This document shows positions 37,101 through 47,611 of a stretch of 64,000 bases of DNA, one piece after another. Position numbers and translations under genes: made by a program. Numbering within the stretch: position 1 is the stretch's first letter; every line of letters begins with the position of its first letter. The notes below the pieces were generated by a model. That model had not been told where the DNA came from, did no database searches, and worked only from the letters and a program-made list of their open reading frames with translations. The stretch is from NCBI GenBank assembly GCA_022749755.1, contig CM040452.1, positions 23,388,773 to 23,452,772 of the forward strand, read 5' to 3'. Origin of the DNA: Azadirachta indica (Eukaryota; Streptophyta; Magnoliopsida; Sapindales; Meliaceae).

Positions 37101-38031
37101 AACAATGAACAGGATTTGTTTGACATACTCGGATCAATGTACATCGCAGTCATATTCTTGGGCATAAACTACTGTGCAACAGTACAGCCATACGTGGAAA
37201 CTGAGCGCAGCGTCTTGTACAGGGAAAATTTTGCCGGGATGTACTCTCCGTGGGCTTATTCCTTTGCACAGGTCGAGCATTACCTCCATCATTCTGAAGT
37301 CTTGTTTAACTGTTGACATAGCAGAAAGTTGTGAAATGATTAGATGTTTTGCTGATAATAATAGAAGCAATAATTTTGAATATTGCAGGTAACTATAGAA
37401 ATACCATATATACTAGTGCAAGCAATTATATATTCAGCGATTACATATCCAGCAATAGGGTACTACTGGTCTGCTTACAAGGTCTTCTGGTATTTCTATG
37501 CAACATTCTGTACATTTCTATTCTTTGTATATCTTGGTATGCTACTAGTTTCTGTATGCCCAAGTCTGGAAACAGCTTCTATATTGGCAGCTGCATGCTA
37601 CCCTATATTGAATCTTTTCTCAGGCTTCCTTCTGCCAGGACCGGTATACCCTTCGTACTCTTTTCTTCTTTTTCAACATTCCTAACTCTTCATTTCATTT
37701 CAATGTCGGAGAAATTTTTGTCCATTTTATGCATTTCATGCGCTAAAATTCTTATGTTTTGCAGAAAATTCCTAAGTGGTGGATTTGGTGCTATTGGATT
37801 TCCCCAACGTCTTGGTCCCTGAATGGTCTCTTGACATCACAGTATGGAGATATCAACAAAGAGATAATGACATATGGGGAGCTCAAAACAGTTGGCTCTT
37901 TTCTACAAGACTACTATGGTTTTCATCATGATCGTTTAGGCTTAGTAGCTTTTGTTCTCATTGCTTTTCCACTTGTTTTTGCATCTCTTTTTGCCTACTG
38001 CATAGGGAAATTAAATTACCAGAGGAGGTAA
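31134..38031 (+). CDS. Full-size PDR-type ABC transporter, ABCG subfamily (PDR3-like)
   Basis: Twenty-four exons join into 4,314 nt, 1,437 codons plus stop, with no interruption: 31134-31471, 31571-31694, 31823-31908, 32016-32100, 32183-32342, 32428-32504, 32588-32641, 32753-32843, 32996-33297, 33378-33659, 33748-34061, 34152-34312, 34392-34495, 34579-34732, 34825-34968, 35058-35131, 35225-35557, 35768-36058, 36209-36292, 36504-36637, 36789-37016, 37100-37271, 37389-37643 and 37765-38031. The order NBD1-TMD1-NBD2-TMD2 defines plant PDR pumps of the plasma membrane. NBD1 has Walker [10 protein letters not shown] (about 189-197), signature SGGQKKR (329-335) and FFMDE (349-353). NBD2 has GVSGAGKTT (882-890), LSTEQRKR (989-996) and [11 protein letters not shown] from 1010. 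TMD1 covers roughly 440-780 and TMD2 1170-1437, ending GKLNYQRR. Such pumps export terpenoids, phenolics, hormones or drugs; the substrate here is unknown. Confidence 0.94.
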
Positions 38032-38326
38032 TTTAGAAGGCATTATATGATTATACAGCTAAAAAAGTTTATATTTATATTACCACTTAAGTTTAAAGCA
38101 AAGTGACATACAAAAGAATTTCTTCTTTATCATTATATGCATACAACCAGATTTCTGGTCCCAAGTTCATTGCGGCGGTGCAGCTGATATGAATGCTTAT
38201 TTAAAAATGGCTAAGTTTTTCTCCTATCTACATATTCTCATTCTTAGATTGATATTAGCATGTAACTTAAAAAACATATTAATTCTTCAGGAATTGCAGT
38301 TAAACCAAATTTGAAGAGAGATTGGA

Positions 38327-41300
38327 TGTAACACCCCAAAGTTTGCCATAATATGACAAGATTTGAAATGAAATTCACATCCTTAGGCTTCAATTGATCT
38401 CCACCATAAAAATCATAAATTCTCCAAATTTCAATGTCAAACTTCCAAATATGTATAATCAACATCACTCAAAATCTCAATATCAAATGTCACCTTAGAA
38501 AATGTATTCCTTATAAATTTAGTCAAAAATATCTAACAGAATTTAAACCATTTACTTACAATTTCAAATAAATATCAAGTAGTAAAAATAATACTTGTTT
38601 ATCTATAAAGAACACATAAATTGCAATGCTAACTTTTAAAGCGAATTCAGCATCTCACCACCCTAAGTACAAGTTTAATCTGTAAAATATCAACTGGTGA
38701 AAGTTGAGTCACCTACTCGATAAGTAAATTTATGTACAACTTTTAATGCTTAAAAATTATTTAATGCACAAAACAATTATCTTTAAGAGTTATTTAGCAA
38801 TAAACATTTATATATAAAATTATTACTCAAAGAAAAGCATTTGACAAAATGTAAGCATGATTATAAATTTTAATAAAGCTAAGAACACAACACTTTGTAA
38901 AAGCACTTAACCAAATACATATTTAACTCATATTTCGTAACATCACCAATACTTTTGCGTCTCATTTATTATAATACAATATAATAGTAACTAAAAAATC
39001 TGGTTGTTAACAGTCAATAAGTACACAATAGTAATCCAACTAGTCAGTCGATCGATAACAGTAAGATAAACAATCACTACGGATAATGATCCAAAATACA
39101 ATTTACGAAACATGACATTTTATGTAAAGTAAAACCGATAACATTTATCTTTTATATACATTTCATACAAAATATTCAATAATTTGATAATAGATTTCTT
39201 CAAAATAAGTATTTAATCATTCAAATCATTTCCTATTTTGTTATGAAATCCTCTCATGCTTACAATGGTTTCAAAAATTAGCAGAAAACGTATCATACAT
39301 AAATCTACTTACATGGACCAAAGCAAAACTTTCATGCTACCTCAAAGCATTCAAAACTTTCAATTACTTTATCCCTATCAAAGTATAATTTAATCAAAAT
39401 TGCAATAATTCATTAACTTTAAACTATGAATAACTTAATTTTATATCTCTCTTTTTAACAATTCCTTTAACTACATATTAGTAACTTTTATCATGTTCTA
39501 AAGTTCTTTGAATTGCAACATCATAATCCTTGTTCTTGAAACTCTTTAAACCTTAAATAATAAAAGTTTAAGCATTTAATCAAGTTCAAAACATACATTA
39601 TAAAGTCTTAAACTTACATCTTCATAATCTAATTTTTTTTTTGTTTTTTACTGAGCAACTTCAATTCAATAATTTTTAACTCTTAATTTACTGATTGGAT
39701 TAAGAAATTTTTACAGAATTGTTGAGGCCAGATACAAATACCTTGTATAAAAGTTTCATAACATTTGGACATCAAAATCATTTTCAAAATATTTTCCTTT
39801 TTGAGTAAAGGTAAATTGTCTTGAATTTCTATATTTGAGGTTCATTGATTTAAAAATTCATAACAATTTTTGTAAGCATCTTAAAATTACAAACCTTTAT
39901 AGAATATAAATAAATATGTATATAAAGCAATATACTAATTTTAAAAATATTTGAAGATCATTGGATTTGTCAAATAAGTATATATTTTTGAACCTATAGT
40001 AGAAATTATTGTTCTTCAAATAATAGGGTAACATTTGAAAAATTATTAAAAATTAGTTTTTTAACTGATTGCAATAAATAAAATTCTACAAATTTGTTAC
40101 TGAATTTAATTTATACAAAGATTGTTAATAAAACATACACAAAAATTTATGTTTTAATTATCAATAAACAGACTATTTAGACTATCCTGTAAAATCCTAA
40201 TTCTAATAATTATCAATTAATAATAATAAAGTAATAATCTGATCAATCAAACATGTGTGACATATAATTAAGAGCATCTAAAATTGTAAAAGAGACATAA
40301 TCTAAGATTCAAGAAAATTTACCTAGAAGATATTCAAATAGATAATAGATTAAGACACGTCTTTCCTCTTCATTTTGATTTCCTCTCAATTCCTTTTTCT
40401 TCTTCTCTTTAATTTTTCTTCTTTTTCTCTTCTCTTTGCTTGTCTCCTTAATTTCTTCTTTTAAACTTTTAACCCATAATAAAATTTTCATTATCAAATA
40501 GTTCCATTCTTTTCAAAAATTAACATATTCATGCACAATACATAATCTCTACCAAAAATAAATACACTTATCTTATAAACTTAAGTCTTATATATTTGTT
40601 TTTTTTACTGAAGTCTAAATATAAGTATTCAAACGTCTAAGATCTATTTGGTTTTTTAACTTATGTATAAATATCGGTTAAAAGCATCTGAATATAATTA
40701 AATTAAAAATTTTAACTTAAATTTGAATAAGTAAATATTTGAATAATTTAATATTTTTATTTCTAAAAAATACTCTTATTTTATTATTTTATTTACAAAT
40801 AAAATTAAAACCTTAGTTAACTAATTTTGATACGCCTCTTTTCTATCGTCAGCCTTTCTATTTGTCTCCTTAACTCTCTTCTCAATTGTCACTTGTAAGT
40901 TAATTTCTTTTATGCAATTAAGAATTTTTTTATGCATAATATAATATATGTATTATTGGGGAGTTTGGAAATTTTAACCCATATTATGGGATTATTATTA
41001 TGATAATAACTATTGATAAAGTTAAATTCTTAATTGCAGAAGAAAACAATGACATCTGTAAGAATTTCAATAGGTATTAAGACAATAATGTTACCAAATT
41101 TTTGGGTAAAGAAGAGTAAATAATATTTTATTTTAGGGTACAGACTTGTTATTCTTATAAAAATAAACAATTTAATATTTATTTTCAAATATTTTTCAAA
41201 AAAAAAAATATAAACATATCATTCAAATTCAGATTTCAGTCAAATTCATATTCAAGCTATATTAAGAGTTTAGATAAAAAAAAAAAACAAGCACTACTTT

Positions 41301-41391
41301 ATAGTCATTTGTATTATCACATAATATAGTATATATATATATATATATATATATATGCTTTTCTATGAATAATAAAATTCAGGGTATTACA
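38327..41391 (-). mobile_element. Solo LTR (3.07 kb) of a Ty3/gypsy element
   Basis: The sequence begins TGTAACACCCC, ends GGTATTACA and is flanked by a perfect 5-bp duplication TTGGA (38322-38326 and 41392-41396). Its first part shares blocks with the LTRs of the chromovirus at 46100-53875: the TGTAACACCCCAAA start, CACCTACTCG with TAAGTAAATTTATG, AGTCAATAAGT and AATCTACTTAC. It lacks internal coding domains, so a solo LTR left by LTR-LTR recombination is the simplest reading. It is about twice as long as the neighbouring LTRs, so it belongs to a related but different family, or carries extra sequence. Written on the plus strand, it has the same orientation as those LTRs. Confidence 0.8.
41328..41356. 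repeat. (AT)n microsatellite inside the solo LTR
   Basis: About fourteen AT units close to the right end of the LTR. Confidence 0.9.
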
Positions 41392-41396
41392 TTGGA

Positions 41397-42420
41397 ACTT
41401 GCGGAAAGGAAATCTTTCTATGTACTAAACCATTCTAATCAATGGAATATTTGCAGAGGAAGTGTTATTGCCAAAAGAGATTGTTGCGGAGTAGATCAAA
41501 CCAAGAACTGACAATATCATATATTACTTATTATATTGACCACATTTGGGAAACTATCAACCCAGGAAGTTTTCTAATATGGGGTATTGAGGATTCACGC
41601 TATTTAACACCCTAATTTTATTTGATTAAATACCCGTTGTTACAATTTCTGATGGTTAACCCTTGAAAATGGTCTGTTGAATCCATATCAGTATGAAAAA
41701 ATGGGCAGAAAACCTAGCTTAACCACAAAACAGAGAAAGTGATGATTAATTATTGGGTTTTTTTTTAATTATTATTATTATTATTAAATTTTATGAATCC
41801 TAGCAGACTTTCATTGCACATTGCAACAATATTGAAAACTTTTTTGATTGAAAGTGAAGGAGCACTCACATATAGCAGCTTTTTCAATATCAAATAATTT
41901 TGTTTGGATAGTGGGAAATTAGTAAGGGGATAATGGCATTGCATCGGTCGTCACTTCTGCACGCGAAACATTTTGTCTGTGTATAACATCATCAATCAGT
42001 GACAATCAAGTTATCAATAATTAACAATAATCCAGTGGAAAATAAAGTAAGGCAACTATCACGAAAGAATACCGGCAAACAATGTAAAAGATAATCTCGT
42101 TTTCTCTTTTCCTTTTCTGTTTTTTTTTTAAGAAATTATTTTAATTATAAATAACAAGGAAAATATAAATTATTTTGATTCCCTTCACTTTTCACTTTCA
42201 TAATATAGATTATAAATAGAAGCAGCTCATGATTTGCAAAAAAAAAATAAAAAAAATTAAGGGCTATTTTTAACTGGGTAATTTAAGATTGCGGGTATTT
42301 CGTTGATATAAGAAATATTGATGTTACATTATATTCTATAAAGATTGAAAATATCTCATTCAACTACAAATTTTTATTGTTTGTCCAAAATTTTTTAATG
42401 GTATTAGTGCAATAATCAAT
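41397..42420. other. Intergenic, AT-rich
   Basis: No gene is recognised. Contains poly-T and (ATT)n runs around 41760-41785. Confidence 0.6.
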
Positions 42421-43635
42421 ATATTCTTACATATATTTTATCATGTAAGTCAATAAAATATTTGTTATCTTTACAAATTATAGAGTAGCATTCTGATACT
42501 TATTATATCACAACAAAATATTATCAAAAGTTGAATAGTTATATAAAATTATCTTTAAAAAAATTAAAATTTTAAAATAGATTAAAAAATCTAACCCCAA
42601 TTTTTTAATTAGATTTAAAATCTTAATTTTGAAACAAGAGTTAAAAAAATTAGCTCTTTCATAATTCTAACAATCTCACCACCAACAACAACTGCCTACC
42701 ATGCCATAAACATCGTTGGTCATCAGTGATTTTGGAGTGACGAAGAAGATTTAATTAGAGAAGTAAAGCGAATGGAATAAGTTGGCAATAAGTTTATCAG
42801 TGATTTCAGAGAGGGTATGACGTGGTGGATTTTCAGAGAGGATATGACATGGTAGATAATTTGAAATTCAAGGAAAGGAGAACAAGAAAGAAGGAAAAAA
42901 GTGTCTTGTGAAGGAAAGTGAAAAAAAAGAGAATTGGGCTTTTCTTCTATATAAAGTTAATGGGATGTTTCTCAGGTAAAATATTGGATAAACTTTGAGA
43001 TAAACTCGAGTTTAAGTTAAATTGGGATAATAATATTTGTATCTCTAAATTGTTTATTCGTTTATAAAGTTTTTGGATAAAATGGAAAATTTTTTTTCTA
43101 AATTTATTGAAAAGATAATTTTATCTTTTTATCGTTAAATTTTTTTTAGACAAACGTTATAAATCTATAATTCAATAAAATATTTTTCATCTTTATAAAC
43201 TGCAGTGCAGCATGCCAATACTTGTTATATCATAATGAAATATCGTCTAAAATTAAGTAATTAAATGAAATCATATTTTTTATTTTATTAAAAAGACGAT
43301 TTTGCCCTTTCATCGTTAAATTTTTTAATAAACGTTAAAAATTTATAACTCATTAATATATTTTTGAATCTTTTTATATTGTAGTGTAGAGTTAAAATAT
43401 TTATTATGTCACAACAAAATACAGATAATCTTAAAATACCCAATTGAAAATAACCTAAAAATTTAAAAAAAAAAGATACAAAAGAAAATTTATTTGAATG
43501 GATGTTGAAAATTTGTAGCTCATTAATATATTTTGAATCTTTTTATATTACAGTATAACGTAAGAATATTCTTATATCACAATGAAATATAGACAATCTT
43601 AAAGTATCCAAATGAAAATAACCCAAAAATTTTTT
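42420..43635. repeat. Degenerate AT-rich repeat array, unit about 170 bp
   Basis: At least four imperfect copies recur at about 42420-42560, 43145-43290, 43320-43455 and 43498-43635. Each has a string like CTCATTAATATATTTT(G)AATC, then TTATATCACAA(T/C)GAAATA and a TAATCTTAAA tail. The last three are nearly contiguous, and the first is separated by about 580 bases of other AT-rich DNA. No coding potential is seen. Confidence 0.65.
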
Positions 43636-43675
43636 AAAAATGCAAAAGAAAACAGCAAAATAAAAGATTTACTTT

Positions 43676-43717
43676 GCGTTTGCCGGGCAATTATCCTAAC
43701 CGTTGGACTACAAACGC
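43676..43717 (-). pseudogene. Internally deleted tRNA-Gly pseudogene
   Basis: Forty-two bases carry the 5' acceptor strand GCGTTTG, D arm and part of the anticodon stem, joined directly to the 3' acceptor strand CAAACGC. The anticodon loop, variable loop and T arm are missing. It matches the tRNA-Gly(TCC) at 30561-30631, but its acceptor stem is perfectly paired, unlike that copy. It lies about 260 bases upstream of the ABCG pseudogene start. Confidence 0.85.
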
Positions 43718-44289
43718 ATCTTATAAACAATTACGAACAATAAAATATTTCTATATGTACTTGTACAGAAACTAGCAATCAAATTGCTCCTGCATGGATT
43801 GGTGGGAAAATTACCTAAAATATTCAGGAAATAATCTGTGGACTGACCAGTGAATGTGAAATTAGTGTTCTATGATTACGCTTACTGTGGACAGAAGCTT
43901 ACAAGACTTCTATTAAATGCTATAAGCTTAACAATTAAGGCGGCTCCAGAGCACTAGCCTGCATGTCAACGAAAAATGGAGCTAGAAACTCTGGACTAAA
44001 GTATCAAGTCACCATACCGAAAGCTTGATTCAAGTCATGATGTTGGTGCAGATTCAGAGGATGAAGAACTTCAGTTGCAGTGGGCTGCAATTGAAAGACT
44101 ACCAACTTTTAAACAGCTTAGAACCTCATTGTTCGATGTAAATCATGAACATGGAAGAGGAAGCAGTAAAAATGAGTCTGAAGGGAAGAAGGTGACTGAC
44201 GTTACCAAGCTTGGAGTCGTTGAAAAACGTCTTTTCATTGAGAAGCTCATTTAGCACGTCGAGAATGACAATCTCCGGTTGCTGCAGAA

Positions 44290-44359
44290 ACTCAGGGAGA
44301 GAATAGACAGTTATGTGTATATATATATATATATATACCTGTCTATTCTCTCCCTGAGT
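44290..44359. repeat. Perfect inverted repeat (foldback) at the exon 1 end of the ABCG pseudogene
   Basis: A 21-base arm at 44290-44310 (exon 1 sequence) is followed by an AT-repeat loop and its exact reverse complement at 44339-44359. The loop contains the 22-base palindrome 44317-44338 (GTAT...ATAC). The intact gene has no such arm, so the right arm arose after duplication. Confidence 0.95.
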
Positions 44360-46099
44360 ACACACACCCATTGATCAGTTCAGATTGGATATGTACATTG
44401 ATTTGTGTAATTAACAAATGAACTTTGGTTGCAGAGTGAATGTGAAACAACCTAATGTGGAAGTCAGATACAAGAATCTGTTTGTAGAAGCAGAGTGCGA
44501 GATAGTACAAGGGAAGCCTCTTCCTACACTTTGGAACACTGTCAAGAGCATGTTTTCCGTAAGTAATCAGCTTCTCTCCTAGTTTTTAACAATGGAAATA
44601 TACCCTGATGCTCTGTGCAAACAACTCCCTCTGTACTAACGAATAGCCATAGGTTTTCAAAAAGGTATTAAGAAGCAAGTCTGAAGCAGCAAAGATAAGC
44701 ATTCTAAAAGATGTCAGTGGCATCATCAAGCCATCCAGGTAATATTATGAAACTATGTTGGGGATACTAAATTATGGGTAGTGGACATGAAATAACACAT
44801 TTAACAAAATTTTTAATATCATTAACACTATAAAAGAGTTAGTAATTTCAGTAGAGGATAGAAGTTTTCACAGGCGAACACTTTGGGTGCAGGCTTACTC
44901 TTCTTCCTGGTCCCCCAGGCTGTGGGAAAACCACCTTGTTATTGGCCCTTGCAGGAAAACTAGATCACTCCCTCAAGGTGATTCTTTCAAAGCTCGATAT
45001 TTAATGAGCACAAAGGCAGTATAATACTTGGAAAGAAAATTACTATAAAAGATTTGAACAAATTATGTATCAATTTCTTTATTTAACGGAACCACTAAAT
45101 CTAGTAAGTGCAATATTCACGAATAAAAACCCGTTCCTTTTGTTATTACGGGCATCAGGAGAAATCTCATAAAATGGATACAGGTTAGATGAATTTGTTC
45201 CTCAAAGACTTCTGCCTACATAAGCCAAAATGATCTGCATATACCTGAGTTGACAGTGAGGGAAACCATTGATTTTTCAGCTCACTGCCAGGGTGCTGGA
45301 AGCAGAGCAGATAAGTCCTTTGTTTTACTATAGTTATGCTAGTAACAACACTGTATTTGAAATTTAATTTCCATTTCTACTTGTAAAGACATAATAATGG
45401 AAGTTAGCAGAAAGGGAAAAGAAGCAGGAATTATTCCCGATCCAGATATAGACACTTACATGAAGGTATATGTACTAATTTTAAATATTTTTGTTGTAAC
45501 AATTTGTACAGCACCATAATGGTTATAATTGGGTGACAATTCTTACAGGCAACTTCAGTCGAAGGTCGGAAAAAAAATCTCCAAACAGACTATGTTTTAA
45601 AGGTAAATATTATTCTTCAAGCAGACTATGATAATTACAAGGGAATTACTTAAGAAAGAAATCACCATATTGTGACCTCTTAGATTTTCGGACTGGATAG
45701 CTGCGCTGACACAATGGTCGGTAGTGCTCTAAAAAGAGGCATATCAGGTGGCCAGAAGAAACGGCTAACAACAGGTAATAAGGCGAAGTTTCTTGTTGAA
45801 AAAATTCTATCAGCTTGCAAATTCTGCCATTCTTAGTTTGCAAACACACGTCAGAGCTTTCCTTTTTCCTAGCCCTCCAACAATTAAAATGCCAATACTT
45901 TCAAGATTAGACACTGAGAAGGCAGAAATTTTTTTTTTCTCTACCAAGTTATACATAACAATTTAACATGACAGGAGAGATGATTGTGGGTCCCCAAAAA
46001 GCTTTCTTTATGGATGAGATATCATCCGGTTTAGACAGCTCCACAACCTTTCATATAGTTAAATGTCTTCAGCAATTGGTGCACATTACATATGTAACT

Positions 46100-47552
46100 T
46101 GTAACGCCCCAAATTTTATCTCAACAAAATAAAATTTAGGGTGCAACTATAACTTCAAATACATCAAACTTAGTATTACAGATAAATAAAACCTCTAAAT
46201 ACAATATAAAATCTCAAAATAAACTTTTATTGACAACTTAAGCTAAATTAAAGGTTCAAAACTAAATATTCGTTATTACAAACATTCCAATCTCCAAATA
46301 GTCAAACTCTAAACTTCTACCAATCCTTTATTCATACCTTAATCTACAAAATAATGATGACGAGAGATGAGCCGCTAACTCGGTAAGTAAATTTATACAT
46401 AAAATTGTAAACAAATAATAAAAAAAAACACAATCATAAAACATAATTTTAAAAACAATAATATTGTAACTTAGATAAACAAAATTTTATTTTGATAGAA
46501 ACATTCAATAATAAGTAAACATGAACATCATATTTAATAAATCACTAATATATTTAGTAATAAATTTAACTCATGTCCCATAGTATCACTAGTACCTCGG
46601 TATTTCATTTATAACAATTCAGTACAATCGTACCCCGGAAATCCGGTCATTAATAGTCAATAAGTGCACAAACAGTAACCCAGCTAGCCAGTCAGTAACA
46701 ATAACAGAAATAGTTACTATAGACAATGACCCAAACATTAATTACTAAACAAGACTTTTCATGTACAATAGATTCAATAACATTTATTTCACATATTCAA
46801 TTAAATAATGCATTCAATGATTTATATGAAAAAGTATAACTATTAGTAATTTTTAAAACTAGTGTACGAACAAAATAAATTTATTTTGCTTAAAACCATG
46901 AAAATGATACAAATTTAGAAAATTCAGAATTTGGTTTATAGAAAAACTTACTTGAAACAAATGCATGAAAAAAAATCTCATTTCTTATAAACATGTTCAT
47001 GCTTACAATTGTCATTAATAGTTTTAACTATTCGATTACAATACATCATGTATAAATCTACTTACCTCAAAATAATGACATATCAATAAAATTCTTCTAC
47101 GCTCAACAATAAGTCACCCACTTTCCAGATTAGCTATGCTTATAGGGACTTCTTTCTATCAAATCTTGAAAAGATGTAGAACTTAGAGAGAAAACTTTTT
47201 AAAGAATATCTAGTGAATTTGTAAAGTGAAACTTGTAGTGTGAAGTGAGATCTTTGCACCTATTTATAGTCAAAAATTGGTTTTCAAATTCAAAAAGTGA
47301 TAACCCAAAAATTCAACTTTAAAAATAAGATAAGCTCATCAAAACCATAAATCCTAATTTCAAAATCTAAAATTTAACTTTTAAAATCAAATAAACTAAT
47401 CTATCAAAATTATAAATTTCAAAATTTAAATTTGAATTTCTAAATCAAAATTATTATCCATCTTATTCCATTGTAATTAAATCTTAATTTCAAATTTGAA
47501 AACTAAACTAATCTATTTCCCTTCCATTCTTATATAAGAGCATTGCATTACA
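46100..47552 (-). repeat. 3' LTR of the chromovirus
   Basis: On the plus strand it begins TGTAACGCCCC and ends GCATTACA. It is 1,453 bp and matches 52422-53875. Confidence 0.93.
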
Positions 47553-47576
47553 AATTCTCCCCCACTTAAAGAAATT
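47553..47576 (-). other. Polypurine tract of the chromovirus
   Basis: On the minus strand AAGTGGGGGAGAATT directly precedes the 3' LTR. Confidence 0.8.
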
Positions 47577-47611
47577 TCATCCTCGAAATTTTAATACGTA
47601 CCTTAATCATT

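Noticed and set aside
38327..41391. Non-autonomous large element (LARD-like) instead of a solo LTR
   Set aside because: I see no internal direct terminal repeats, primer site or polypurine tract, and LTR homology covers the start. Solo LTR is simpler.
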